In this document: in pieces, positions 1 to 12,915 of the stretch
Layout of the letters: each line of letters begins with the position of its first letter
How positions within the stretch are numbered: position 1 is the first letter of the stretch
Origin: Schistosoma mansoni
Taxonomy: Eukaryota > Platyhelminthes > Trematoda > Strigeidida > Schistosomatidae
Length of the DNA stretch: 64,000 bases
Reading direction: 5' to 3'
Assembly (NCBI RefSeq): GCF_000237925.1
Contig: NC_031495.1
Location: forward strand, 35,867,511 to 35,931,510
Program-made: the position numbers and the translations under genes
Notes under the pieces: model-generated
Seen by the model: only the letters and a program-made list of their open reading frames with translations
What the model was told of the DNA's origin: nothing
Databases searched by the model: none

Positions 1-2942
1 CACGAAACGTCAGAAATGCAACTTTTCTACTCAATGGGTTTGAACAAAATATACTGATTGCCATGAAATCTTATGTAAAAGATACAAGTGAGATCATCTC
101 TGGTCACTTTTTTTATGTCAGTAATCTAGTAAGTACTGCTTTCGAAAGTAGATAGTGGTCGATTGTATATCAGTCGTCATGATTTACGCACATAGACAAC
201 ATCAAATACTTTTCTGTCGTCACTTAAAAAGTTATAATTAAGAATATTCACTAAAAATGAGTATATCCATCAAAGCAATCGCTTATCAAGTTACTTATGA
301 AAGCTTAAGAACAAGTCAAACTAATTTCAGATTAGTAACAAATAAAGAAGCTATCAAAAAATCGTCTCAAGAAAATATGACATACCTGAAACCCTTTTAA
401 TTCCAATAAATTTGTATTATGATTAGTCTACAAATCAAGATAAATATATACATATGTATTAAATATGTAACAAATTATAAATAGGCAGTTCAGTAAAATA
501 GATCACTGAAATGACTAAAAATATATAGAGATTAAACGTTAACTTGAACAATCGAACTAGCATTATAAATAGAGTTCGATCATAATACCAGAGATTGAAG
601 TTCATATCAGTGGAACAGTTATTAGTGGAATAGTTAGTTAAATCCAGTAAAACTGGCGATGAGCCATTTGTGAGACAGTCGCCAAGCTTACTTTGCTGAA
701 ATTTTAAGTCTTAAACCTCTAGGTAATTTGTATACGCAAAGACAAACAACAGAACGGTTCAACAGTACAGGTATCTACTTTTCATGTAATGGATTGATAA
801 ATTCAAATTTAATATACCAATTGTTGTCCTACAAGAGTTCAATAAGGTTTTAAATGGATACAGTAACATTTAAACTGTTTTTGGAGCTATAATATGTTCA
901 TGCTAATCACTTTTTATCAATTTTTTATACATTCATCCATCTATTATATAACATCCCAACGTCTTTTACTGCTATATAAATATTAAGATGATTATTGCAG
1001 TCATGTGAGTCACATACCAAGTACAAGTTTATGCGATTGTTATCGAGACATCATTTAAATGTACAAAAGCTGATGATATTATATGGCTCAACAGATGTAA
1101 GTATATGGAATGGTATTCAAACCCGGGACCTATTTGTTAAAAAGTAATAAACTACCACCCCACTAAGTTAATTTTTCGAAGCAAGCCAAAACCGTAGACA
1201 AACGTGTACGCAACGGCTTCTAAGACTACTAACGTGATAGTACAACTTAGTAGTTATTTATGAATTAATACACCACACCCGATATGAATTAAAATAAAAT
1301 AGATAAAACTATGAAAGACTACAATCCTAGATAAATTGATACCAATATAGTTCTAGGAAGCGCCATTTACAAAGCCACCGTTTTATCAACTTATAATGAG
1401 TACACCCGACTCTCGCTCATCCTTAGAAGTGCATCTAAGATATTGCCATAACGTAAAGAGACTGACAATCATGAACAGATAGTTGAATAGCTAAGTTCCT
1501 CATTCACATCGTTTAGGACAATCTGAAATAACTCCCCATGACAAAAAAAAAGCAAATAAAACCCGAAATATGACACAGACTAGCTACTAAAAATATCATA
1601 GTTGTGACTTAACTGGTGAATCAACACATACGCTTCTTTGAAAATACGAATAAATTATAGACAGTATAATAGTTTCTTAAATGTTACTTTGGTAAGCTTA
1701 AATTTAATACTTAAAGCAAATGGTAACAAATGTGGTGAAATTGATTTGAATCAATTACGAAATGATCGACAACCGAGTACATGAACCACCACTATACAAC
1801 CGTTTCGAGTTTGAAAAAAATATAATCTAATACATAGGACCGTTAGAATACTTCGATGAACTGTCTAATAACACAACACATTTAACCAGATCTAATGTGT
1901 AACTACTATCTGTCATATACGTTATAATCTATAAATGACGAACGAAAGTCAAGTTAACAGTAGGCAATAGAAGATACTAGCTCTAGAACTTGAAAAACAT
2001 CATATTCCTCTTATTAATAAGTCAACAATCAGGGCATCAACAAAAATTCAAATAAGGCGCAGAACAATACAACATAGTGTATATTAAGATAGCATTGCAA
2101 TAACATTAGAACTATACATTTATGTATAAAAACTTTACAAATATGTATGTATATGGGAAAAGTGAAGAAAACAAAAACAATAAACGACAGTAGGGAAAGA
2201 ACAAAGAAGATTATTAGTTGAGATCAATCAAACTACATAAAATAATTTTTCATTATATTAAAAATAACAAAATATGATAAACAGAATCAAGTGTGTTCCG
2301 AATAATAATAATAACAATAACAATAATAATAATAATGGTAAAAAGTAATAGAAACTTTGGAAAAAAAACCCTGGTAGAATGAAGTTAACAAGGAACTTTT
2401 AACATTCTAATTGGTAGCTAAACAATAAATATTTTAATTGGAGACCATAAATATGTGCACAGCACATTGCCTTCGTGAAATGTGAACAAAAACAAAGAGG
2501 AAAGTTAGAAGTAAATATACAAATATAATACACCTACATGAATATTCACATATTTGGTTTTTTTTAATTTTGATAATATATGTACATTTACAACATGGTA
2601 AATATCGAATAAATAAAAAGTGTAAATGTTACAGTACGTGTATAAAGTATTAAAGGCACTAAAGAGTGACTCCCTTTATTGATAGATATTTCTAACTTGA
2701 TACACACAACAACAAGGTATGACAGGGTTTGAATTAAATACATTTCATACACAGTAGACATTAGACTTTATTTACTGCTTTATTTTAAGTAAAATTTCTC
2801 AGTGAAATATAATGATTAGTTATTTTCTTTAAAAAACAAACGATAGTAAAGGAAACAACAAATTAGACAACTTTATACAATCAGAATAAAAACTATCATC
2901 AAGCGAAAATAATTTCTAGAAAAAAAACAGAAGAGGAATTAG
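1..2942. other. Gene-free AT-rich flank and 3' UTR
   Basis: No open frame with recognisable content. The right end should be the 3' UTR of the minus-strand exon ending at 2943; on the minus strand an AATAAA lies near 2768-2773, about 170 bases past the stop. Around 1085-1180 the minus strand shows a tRNA-like pattern (GGTAGTTTA, then GGGTTTGAAT about 40 bases on), probably a worn tRNA-derived SINE. The rest is unassigned. Confidence 0.5.
2303..2337. repeat. AAT/AAC trinucleotide microsatellite
   Basis: A run of AAT units interrupted by AAC units. Simple sequence; no function seen. Confidence 0.85.
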
Positions 2943-4067
2943 TTAGCTAGACATTTCTAAGGCAGTAGCTCCACTGCTATCTGTCATTGCACTAGTGTTT
3001 TTAGATTCTGTTGATAAACGTGGATGTGTTTGGGATATGGATACAGAACAAGAAATATCTTTATGATCTGGTGATGAATGTATTTTTGGTTCATCATCAG
3101 GAAAAGTGTAATGATTAGTAGAGATGTTACAATTGATATTACTGGAAAAAGAACTTTTATTGTAAATAACTTTTTCATTTGCCATTATAGATTTTTCATA
3201 CTCTTGTCCATTTTGCAGTCGCTGTTTACAATTAGATTTCGGTAATTCTTCAAAGCGTTGACGTTTTTGTGGTTTTAAGTTTCCATCTAACTGACTAGAG
3301 AACTTTTTGAATTGTTTTGATGATTTTTTGGACTTTGTTACGTTAGCGACATACTGGTCTCTGCTACTGCGTAAGGAACGGTAACTAGTAGGAGACATTA
3401 AAGGATTTGATTCCTTCGATATTCTACCTTTTGACTGACAACCACGTGGAAGAGAGGACAAACCTATGCAATTACTGCGACTAGAACCAGTAGTCAATTT
3501 CTTTCGCTTTAAAGGTGACATAGAGGAAGTACAGCGTAATCTCTCTTCCCGATGACTTCGGCGATTCTGAGATGAACAAGATGAATTCAAAGAAACAGTT
3601 AGTAAAACGGAGCGCCTGGATTGTTTGGTCCCACGAGAGCAGAGCTTTGGTTCTGTAGATAAGCTAGCTTTATGAATATTTTCTTCTTCTTCACACTCAT
3701 CATCACCATCATGAGCAGCTTGCTCAGCTTCAAGAGCAGCTTGCTCTTTTTTGACATCAGATAGGCAAGGACCAATGGAGTTAGGTGGTGAGCTTGCTCT
3801 GCTTAATGTGTTGCCTCCTGCTGAACTAGATGCAGGTGAGTACGACCTACAAGGGCGCATAGGCTCCTCAACTGGTGATGGACCAGACCTTGTCACACCA
3901 AAGCTAGGCTTTGATGGATATTCGGAAATTTTAGGAGGCTTAATATCAGTTGGATCGTTAAACTCATACTCCGAAAGATGGTGTGGTTGTGGATTAATAG
4001 GCACATTGATCAGTGAGTCTGTTGACGATATATCATCGGCTAAATTACTCGGGTTAGGTCCGAAACC
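2943..4067 (-). CDS. Terminal exon of an unidentified Ser-rich, basic nuclear-type protein
   Basis: One long minus-strand exon of 374 codons plus stop. It begins right after a strong acceptor (TTTTATTTTTCAG) at 4068-4080 and is open in phase 0 from there, starting GFGPNPSNLADD. I do not recognise the family. It has a Pro/Ser-rich first third (PCRSYSPASSSAGG), an acidic run (DGDDECEEEEN) after a short Ala/Glu/Gln helix-like stretch (EQAALEAEQAAHDGDDE), then Ser/Arg/Lys-rich sequence with nuclear-localisation-like patches (SPLKRKKL, KPQKRQRFEELP). No catalytic or zinc motif is visible. It lies 6.1 kb downstream of the RYBP-like exons on the same strand and could be the last exon of that gene, but the exon ending at 10168 is in phase 2 and this one begins in phase 0, so at least one exon would have to lie between. 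It may equally be a separate gene. That the exon is real is well supported by length and splice site; its function is unknown. Confidence 0.75.
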   Translation of the reverse strand, partial: GFGPNPSNLADDISSTDSLINVPINPQPHHLSEYEFNDPTDIKPPKISEYPSKPSFGVTRSGPSPVEEPMRPCRSYSPASSSAGGNTLSRASSPPNSIGPCLSDVKKEQAALEAEQAAHDGDDECEEEENIHKASLSTEPKLCSRGTKQSRRSVLLTVSLNSSCSSQNRRSHREERLRCTSSMSPLKRKKLTTGSSRSNCIGLSSLPRGCQSKGRISKESNPLMSPTSYRSLRSSRDQYVANVTKSKKSSKQFKKFSSQLDGNLKPQKRQRFEELPKSNCKQRLQNGQEYEKSIMANEKVIYNKSSFSSNINCNISTNHYTFPDDEPKIHSSPDHKDISCSVSISQTHPRLSTESKNTSAMTDSSGATALEMSS

Positions 4068-4080
4068 CTGAAAAATAAAA

Positions 4081-7000
4081 CGGAAACCCTTGAATACATA
4101 ATATCAACGATTAATTACGAATATTATACGATATTAAGGGCATAAATCAATTTTAACAGTTAGAAATACCATGAGTCACATATTAGTCTACGACTCCATG
4201 GCCGAAACAAAGGGAAACTATTAACAAACAGAAGCTTAATGTGGCGATAATCAGTACAATGTTTCATAATTAAGAAAACCAGCTGAAAACAGAGCCAAAG
4301 TACCAAAGACATCATTGCCTTACCCTAAAATATATTACACAGATTTATGATGTTTAAGACAGTTATAAATTCTTATATGTAAGAACTAGACATATTTGAA
4401 ATTTCAACCAAACTGTAAAAATATTGAACGTCACAAAAAGAAGTGCCATTACGAGTTATCACATTTTACAAGGGCATACAAAGAAAAAATTGATGAAACA
4501 GAGTTAAAATAAATAATAGCACGGGTTTATGTTAGATAATTCTTGCATAATAAGATACTCAAAGTATAGGAAAGAAGGTTGAAGAATTATATACACGAAC
4601 GACTGTCAATGATCTAACGCACACTACAAATCATGCAGCAAGCAAATATTAACACTAACCCAATCCAGCGGCTTATCTTTTCCAAAAGCTCTGTTCTGCT
4701 TAAATGGTCTGTCCGGTTTTCTGAGTGGTCAACAAGTAGGACTTTCGGTGTACTTCGAAAACTACCATTTAGAACTCTAATGAAACACTGACAATTCACC
4801 TGTTATCGACTCGAGAAGTATGTCCCATGTGAGCTTAACCAAGGACTGAGTGTCGACGGGGTGTGAAGTCGCACTTGCCTTTAGTGAGGAGAAAGCCCAA
4901 ATAGAACAAGTTCTCATTACCGGTAGTTTATTTGCTGTAAGGCTAAAAGGTTATAACAGTGTGAAAAGAACTGACATCGGGAACTGTGCTATTTTGCAAT
5001 CTACACTTATGCTTCGATAAACTAGAGCTCGGATGCAATAAAGAATAAATTACATTAACAATTACATGACATCAAAAAAGGCGTTTAACGGATATAATGG
5101 TGCTAGCTGGGTACTTGGATGCAAAGGTCAGGCACTTACGAACAAAGATTTATTTCCGTAAACAATAAGAACTTACTGGTCGTAGGTTGAATAAAGAGAT
5201 CACACTATCCAGACCAGAACCCACTTACGGCCAGCCCCAACTCCCAGGAGTCATTTCCGATATACTACCTGACGTTTTCTCTCTCCCCGACTTAAGCCTG
5301 GACTCCAAGTGATCACGTTGCAAAAGATTGACGACCATTTTAATGGACCAATTAAGATTCTGATCTGCTCCGGAATGCAGCCGACTAATCTATACATTTT
5401 GATGATCATCAAACTTATCATAGTAAGTAGATCGACTTCAAAACATTGGCTGCACTTACGATTGGACCCAAACATCCAAGATCGAATTAATTATTTCATA
5501 CGCGTCCCAAGAATGACGTTTTGGCGTTTCTATACAGCACATTACTTAATAACTATGAGTGGAGACAATGAGAAATTGGTACGTTTATGACTCGGCCTTA
5601 TGAAACACAGGATATTTTTGTTAGGTAATGACTTATTACTCTATCTCGAGTTCTTCAGTATGGTTTTAAAGGCCATGTACACCGATGGTTTGAGATATCA
5701 AGCATGTTTTAGAAAAGAATCCAGTAGATATAGTTTGGTAGTTGAAAGAAATCAACACGAGACCCTGGACCTAAGTTTTGTTCAAGGTGGCACTCATCAG
5801 AAAAGGGTACCTGAAGTCATAGGGGAAGTGATGCTTTCTGTGTGGCGATAAATAGTACTCCTCAGAGTCAAAATCTGGAGAGCTACCACTGGGCTTTAAG
5901 CACTGACTGGTCTCCCTCTCTAGTAGGACTGAGACTATCACCTAGTATTTACCAATATACTAATCCTTTAGTAGTTTTGTTTTATCCTTTACGAAAGTAA
6001 TAAACACTTTAACTGCACATATTTCATTTTAATTGTTTTCTTAACTAGACTGTATCTTTTTAGTAAATACTGTTTTTTTGTGGCAACTGAAATCGACGTT
6101 CATGTTTCAGTTTCAACGTTGCACATGACTGACTGGTTGATTGAAATACTGTTCTTGATATTTATCGATAATGTTACCTCTCATTTTATTCTTGGTCTCC
6201 AATTATACCAAAGACTTGTATTTGTTATGAAGGAAACAAAACAAGCAACATAGGCTTTTTTAATTTTTATAATTAAAAGTTGAACTCTTGTGGAAGCGCC
6301 AGTAGTAATAGTTGGCTACTAAAACTGGAGTGGATGAAGTCCTACTTAAGCTTGTAATTCAGTAGTTGAAAGTCGAAAACTCGGACTAAGAGATGATAAT
6401 GTGAAGATAATCAAATTTGGTAATCACAATCAATAAACGTTAAGTAACTGTCGTCATACGAAAATCATATACACCGATGGTAACAGAGATTTTGACGAGT
6501 TTTCGTCAGTCAGTTTATAGATAGGGGGTTAGGCATAACTGTGTTGTTACCAAGCACCACAAAACGAGGTGAAGAAAAGATGAAAGAAGGAGTAAACTTT
6601 ACTTGTTTAGACATTCAATGTTATATCGAACTAAGCAGTTCGAGTCCCCTTTAGGACACACTGGCATTCAGATCAGTTAGACGAGTAAACATATACAACG
6701 TGAGATCTAGTCCGAATAAGCCTCATCCCTAGTTCCCATGATTTCGATCTACAAAACAAGACAAGATCAACAAGATGGGAAGCGCAGAAAACAGGATAAA
6801 GCCAACTGTTCTGAGAAGCTAAACACCAGTTCGAAAGGAATGAATAAGATAAAAGGATAAAAAGTGTGGAATAACACTAAACTTAAGATTGATTGGAAGA
6901 TAGAGTATGAATGAGACTGTATCAGTGCAATCAACGGTGCCAATTCACCTAGCGTCATCAACTATTCATTATGATTATCGCTTTAACCTCAACTAGGAGA

Positions 7001-10000
7001 CTCAGACCTCATGAACTGATGTTATGTCTTGGTACGCAAACTATTTGCTTCTTTCCAGCCAACTCCTGTACCAGTAAGATCTACTCATTGGGGAGGCAAT
7101 TGCGAGGATGTGAAATATATGTATAGACCATTTCAATTGACAAGAACTTACGGGGTCATCAGTCGTTTTTCCAAATCCATTCAAGAACCCAAGCATAACA
7201 CTGGGACTAGCCATTGATATTCGACTGAATGCGAGTGATATTTTAAGGACACATACCAAATACCTGGGGAAGCAGTTTTGTTGACAGCTAAATTCTCAAA
7301 CCTAATCTCTTTATTCAGTCTAAACAGTTGTCTACAAAAACCCATTGCTTGTACCTTTTAATCACATTAGTTTTGAAAAAAAGTGTCTGAATAAACGAGG
7401 GCATGAAATAAATTCACCCAACTCAATCCGTATTTTGATTCTTATTATTCCCAGATGTAATATACGGTTAGATGAAAAATTTATATTCATGACATATTCT
7501 TCCTTTCTTTCTTTTAAATGGGAGTCAGATAAATGGCCCACTAAAGTGATGAACCCTACTTCGGACTCAACGCAACCTGAAAACTACATCGATGAAGAAT
7601 AGATGAACGAACCCAATGTGGCTATCTCAGTTGACGAGCAACGCAGACGACTCAATCTCTCGAATCCGACGCAAGCAATGAAGCCAGAACAACAACGACA
7701 TGCACACACAAACACAAAGCTCATTATTTTGTCTGTGATTTGTCCATGTATCAATTATTTCATTCATCGACTTCCCAAATTATCCCACCATCATTATCAT
7801 TATTCATACTGACATTAAATCATGACATTTAAGCAATTATATTACTCACTCATTGAATTACAATATTATTAACGTTATGTTTCCGTTATGACATTAGCAA
7901 CTCACTGAACTATTTTTATTATTTACAAAGCAAAAGTTTCCTTCTTAAAGTGAGTTAACTCCTTTTTTCAAGTGTCATTTTGCCTCACTATTACATACTC
8001 ATCCATGTAGCTGGTGTTGTTTTTGTGTTATCTTACCGCACACACTTTTCATTTCGATATTGTCTGCTATTATATTTGTGAATGCCATTAATCCTGATAA
8101 GCTTTTTTGCCAAGACCGATAATCTTTATGTTCCGAAATATAATAAAAATAGCTCTATGAAACTACTTATTCATCTTAGGGCTATATGGCTACTACAAGG
8201 CACATTCATACATTCATACAAATTGGAGTCAGATAAACGGACCGCTATAATATGCACTGAAGTAAACGAATCGTGAAACAAGATTTTGGATTTATGAGAC
8301 AGATTAATTGCTGCTAGATATGCTCAAACAAAATCATGTCATCTGAGTAATTTAAGTCGATGAGATAGCCTGCATTTGTGAGACTATACTATCTGGAAAG
8401 TCAGATGAAGTATTTACTTGTTTTGGAATCCTCGAGACTAAATGGAACAAAAGCGTGAAAAATTGAGTCCCGGAGGATATAACTTAAATTTGCCAGTTCG
8501 GATGGCAGTTTGGCGTAAGCTTCGATATGAGCAATTGCTCGGATTAACAGGATTTAGTAGGTCGATGAAGTCCTTTACTAAGCTTTTTAATAACAGGTAT
8601 TACGGAAGTGGATATTATGTTTGGATTAATGAGTACGATATGAGTAATTTAAAAACGGCTTTTTATAAATTGGCTAGGACTGAATAGAGGTCGGGTGGTC
8701 ACCATGATATTAAATGGGCTAGAAGGTCGGAAGTAACAGATGAATGTATTTTGATTGGTCCATTAGACACATAGTTCAGTTTGACACTGTAGACTTTAAA
8801 ATATACCTAGAAGCGTGGCTTCAAGATATCATAACCTCGAGTTACTACAATTATTTATGCATCCCCGAATCGACGCTTGAAAAAAAACGATTATAGGGAC
8901 TAAAGGAGTAAGAGATGAAAAGGAGCGAAAATCAAAACGATGGACTCAAATCTGCACGAGGTATGGTGACAGCTGGCGCCTCATGATTGCTAATACCAAG
9001 TGTTAAGATAATAAGTCTACCAAGTACAGATCCACATGCTTGCCGGATATTCGCTTTTCGTCCTCTCGATTTCGTAAACAACAACCTCGCCGCGAGAAGA
9101 CAATGTGTAGGACTTCCCTAACAAATAAGATAATCCACAGCCACAATTCATACACATATACTTGAACGTTACACCAGCTACTGTATGTGTTTTGGAAAAA
9201 CTCTTGATACATTGGAATATTACACATAATTTATTAAGAAACAAAGTGATTTAGTATTCTGTAGGTGTTGATCTGACTATGTCATTTAAGTTTGGGATAG
9301 AAATCAGTAAATCTCACAAAATATATTTACACTTTTAGAAACCACTTTTCTTCTCGTAGTAAAATAAGGATAGTCTCAAAATTATTTTGATTCGTATACA
9401 GGAAAGTATTCAAAAATAGGACCTCAGAACTATGACGAGCTATATTACGAATTTCGAGACTATAATTTATGGACAAGCCAACCAGATTTAGGGAAGCAGA
9501 TCTTGGATTTTGGCGCGAAATTTATCCGTTCATTTGGCTAAATACCATTTTGGAATTATAGCTGATGTCAGTTCGTGATGAAAACATAGAATCATAACCC
9601 TAGCAAGTAGGTGAACACTAGCAAGGTTATCTTAGCGTCAGAATAAAGTACTCCATAAATTGTAGTTTCACCAGGATGACACTTGCGAGTCTAGAAGGCC
9701 AGTAGACGGGTGAAAGTCTAGTGTTTTGTAATAACTAAAGTCAAGTTTCTTTAATTTAGAAAACATGAGAAAATGGAGATATTGGCCAGATAACAATTGT
9801 TGATCCAATGAATATAATGCAAGCATGTAAAAGACTGAGCGTCAACCCCACCATAATAACTATCGAAACTTAATATGGTTATTGTAAATACATAGCAGTT
9901 ATGAACAAAATAGCTATCATTATCAAACAACACCAAAAGGGGGATGAGATGTGAAAATAATCATGACGTACTTGGTGAGATGAGCAGTTAGAAGGCGCAG

Positions 10001-10167
10001 GACTTTCCGAAAAGCGTCGGACGTTTGATTTTATTGATTTGGGCTGGAATTCAGTGATAATAACGCTATAGCCATTTGCGAAGATTTCGAAAAGTAATGG
10101 TGATGATCGATCAAAGTGTTTGAACCGAAAGTTACTACAAAATCACGAAAAGAAACTTATCAAATAC
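4081..10167. other. Intron or intergenic stretch with decayed repeats
   Basis: No exon could be supported here. Segments of higher GC (about 4600-5300, 5600-5950 and 7000-7260) look like decayed repeats without a diagnostic motif. 7345-7812 and 8442-8687 carry short plus-strand open frames I do not recognise. The block near 8760-8860 shares a 14-base word (GAAGCGTGGCTTCA) and nearby similarity with 61755-61860, which suggests a dispersed repeat. Confidence 0.4.
8999..9140 (-). repeat. Dispersed repeat, copy 1 (related to 26755-27030)
   Basis: On the minus strand this reads GGTTGTTGTTTACGAAATCG, then GAGAGGACGAAAAGCG and ATCCGGC. It matches the plus-strand sequence at 26865-26925 almost base for base. 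Two copies in opposite orientation within one window mark an interspersed element, probably part of a retroelement 5' region. The family is not identified. Confidence 0.6.
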
Positions 10168-10448
10168 CTAGATACAGACTGTTTGCATTTAGATTCTCTT
10201 TTCTTTTTTTGTTCATCATCCTTTTCTTTTAGTATAGTCTGAGCAATTAACTGTTGCTGCTCTACTACCTGAGTATTCAGTCTGGGTTTCCTGGATCGGA
10301 GTTACTATCAAAACCAAAACCATACCTTGTAGAAGTTCCTTTTCTGGTGTGGCATATTTCACACTTATAAGATTCTTTGGGATTTATGTAGGTACACACA
10401 CTACAATCCCATTTATCATCCTCGTCACTACGCAGCCTCCTATGAAGT
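10168..10448 (-). CDS. RYBP: RYBP/YAF2-like RanBP2-type zinc-finger protein, two internal exons
   Basis: Two exons, 10448-10326 and 10290-10168 (123 bases each), separated by a 35-base intron (10325-10291, GTATGG...ATCCAG). The acceptor before the first is GCTTTTGTTAG. The spliced product contains a RanBP2 zinc finger, [20 protein letters not shown], with its four cysteines spaced C-x2-C...C-x2-C, followed by RKGTSTR joined across the small intron to [17 protein letters not shown]. This is the order seen in RYBP/YAF2 (WDCSVCTF..., then RKGTSTRKPR and a Gln-rich helix). RYBP and YAF2 are subunits of variant PRC1 Polycomb complexes that bind RING1 and ubiquitinated H2A through this finger (family knowledge). 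After the helix comes a Lys/Glu-rich run ([13 protein letters not shown]). The 5' exon with the start codon and the conserved C-terminal RING1-binding strand were not found in the window. Confidence 0.87.
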
Positions 10449-10480
10449 CTAACAAAAGCAAAAGAGGTATTCAGTATTGA

Positions 10481-10654
10481 GTACAAAATTCCCTTACTGA
10501 TGAAACTCGCTTGTCTTTGCCTCCATCAGACATAGAGTCGAGTTGTGTACCAGCAGGAATCGCCTTTAAGTTACCCGCACCTGGGGAGAACCTTGAGGTG
10601 AAGGTTGCTAAATTCAGATTGGAAAAAGCTACAGACTATAAAGATGATAAATAA
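10481..10654 (+). other. Unexplained coding-like open stretch beside the RYBP-like exon
   Basis: 57 sense codons then TAA, with no in-frame Met start, reading [15 protein letters not shown]..., later VAKFRLEKATDYKDDK. Composition and codon choice look more coding-like than the surrounding AT-rich DNA. It lies just upstream of the minus-strand zinc-finger exon and on the other strand. It could be a retrocopied piece of a host transcript or an exon of an unseen gene. No family is recognised. Confidence 0.3.
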
Positions 10655-10809
10655 ATGTTATATTCATCTTCAACCCAATGACAGACAATAAACTGATATG
10701 CAGATAACTTAACTAGTTGGTAAGTACAACGACATTAGGTAGAATCAGTTCAAATTTCCACATGGACCGATAAAATTAGTGAATTGTTTCAAATGGTTTC
10801 AGATAGTTC

Positions 10810-12000
10810 TAGACGGAATAGAATAAGACTTCACTTAATGGGCTTCCGTATCTTGTAGCAGTAGATCATCGTTGCCTCTAAGTAAGAACCTAGGTATATT
10901 TAACGATAAAAGAGAAAAATTAGTAAATTGTAGCGAGATACTGTCTTTAGTCCTTAAGAATATGTCAGGTTTCCTCACAAAGGACTCCCGTTAAGTCGCT
11001 TGTACTAGCTCAGCAGGCAGCGAGTTCCAGCATTTGATTAGTCTTAAGGAGTAGAAGGTGCGTCAACAGTGCGTTTTGATGCGTTATAAATCCAGTTTCT
11101 GGGTATTACTCCTAAGGTTTTTGTTGGAACTAAAAGTTTAAAGAAGTTTTGAGGACGCTGTAAGTCATAAAAAGGTCGCCTCCAAGACGCATGTACTGTA
11201 ATGGGTGATGGTTTAATTATTGGGGGCACTCTTCATAGGACTTGGATTTGAGTCTCCGAACTGATTTCGCGGCTCGCCGTTGGAAACGATCCAGAATATC
11301 CATATCCCTTTGGAGTGAACGAGGAAATACTATAGCATCGTACTCTAAAGGGGACAAATAAACTGTTGAACATTATGTGGAAGGTTCTTTCGTCACACCA
11401 GCGAAAAGTAAAAAATCTGACGATACCTACAGTAGAACATTGTTTATATGGATCAGAAAAAGAAGAGGTCCTAGTACTGATAGCTGGGGGAACCCCATTG
11501 GGACATTATGTGGCCTGAGAGAAAGTGAAGTTAACCCTGACTCTAAAATGTCGATTTTTAGATATGAAGTGAGCCAACCAACAAAAGGTGATTTCACACC
11601 TAATCGTTTGAGCTTATTCATAAAACATATATGTTGACCCTATCAAAAGCTTTTGAGAAGTCAAGGTATATGACGTCAATCTTCCTCTTGCGATCAAGGA
11701 TGGTTTTACATTTGTCCACCGTGGTCAGCAGATTAGTCATACAAGAATGACCTTTCCTGAAACCATGCTGTGTGGGTGGAAAGAAGTTTAAGGATAATAA
11801 ATAGTCGTGTATAACGTCGCATATCAGGAACTTATTAATGTTTTAGTGGATAGAGAGAAGTGGTACAGGTCAGTAGCTTGAAGGTTCGCTTCGTCGAATC
11901 AGAATATGTGTGTGTCCGAAACGAGTAGAGCAGGGTAATCCTTCCGGCATAAGACTGTCAAACCTCGTGTCAGCAGTAGGCTGACACCTCGAGGTGTTAG
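10810..12000 (-). mobile_element. CR1-type non-LTR retrotransposon, 5'-truncated copy
   Basis: Same family as the element at 22145-23897. Reversed, 11000-10810 matches that element's end (ATGCTGGAACTCGCTGCC, then TCTTAAGGACTAA, then TATACCTAGGTT and the 3' UTR word GGAAGCCC). 11427-11621 encodes the RT palm region (GVKSPFVGWLTSYLK, then FPQLSVLGPLLFLIHINN), and 11640-11790 matches the block encoding HSCMTNLL and FSKAFD. Several stops and frameshifts are present, so it is dead. Similarity fades beyond about 11960; the endonuclease is not recognisable. Confidence 0.85.
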
Positions 12001-12915
12001 ACAATCTTACTGAGTATCATACGGGTTTATCAAGATTGATAAACTCTTGGTTGGGCACTTGATACACCTCCAGGCAAGACCGCACGTATTAGGCTACTCT
12101 GCCCCCCATTACCATTTTTCTGCCGTTGCGAAACAAAGAAATGCCGAGTGTTGTTAGTCCTTGGTCCGTGATTTGAGAAGATAGCTATGTTTCAGATATT
12201 CCTATCAATGAGTATTAGCTATGCATGACTGAGTTCACACGACTCATCAATTTTACTCGGCAGACTCGTGACATCCATATATAGGCAGTTCATGCATTCC
12301 AAATGAAACGCGCCAGCTTCCGCATACTGTTTATCTGAATGAGCAGTCTGTGAGTAGCACAGGCAACCTACCTACACTGGGTTTTCCAAGTTGGCAGCCC
12401 CCACCCCTTGCACGTCTTTTCCATGATCTTGACAGTCCACAAGTGGGATAGTCAGCTCCAACTTGCTATTGAGCTTGATCCTTGCATCCTTTGACCTGTA
12501 CAGATGCATGTAAAGTTCATTTGGCAACCGACTTGGGATCTGATTCTTGATAGTTGAAGTGCTTTCTTATTTAGAAAGGGTCATCATCATTCATTATGAA
12601 AGCTGAGAAGCGAAGCAATATACCTAGTGATATGAGTAATCTAGGAATAAAATATAAGGTAATCCCCGTTAATCGTTTACAGAAATGGAGTAAATGTTGG
12701 ACTTTCTTCTGAGGGAGGCTGCCATCACCATAGCTTTTAGCGAAGGGCCCCATAATTTACCGTTTCAAAACGTCAAGTAGTTCACACGGATTTCTGTGCA
12801 AGCTCTTTCATGTTCTGTCTTGAGTGAATGCTCTCTTAAGCAATCAACGAACGTGGTTTATTTGATTTATAACAGATAAATCACTGAAGAAAAATTTTCA
12901 CGAGTCCTTAAGATT
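12001..12915. other. Unassigned moderately GC-rich DNA
   Basis: No coding or repeat identity established. It may hold the worn 5' part of the LINE at 10810-12000, because the GC content continues, but no endonuclease motif could be read. Confidence 0.3.
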
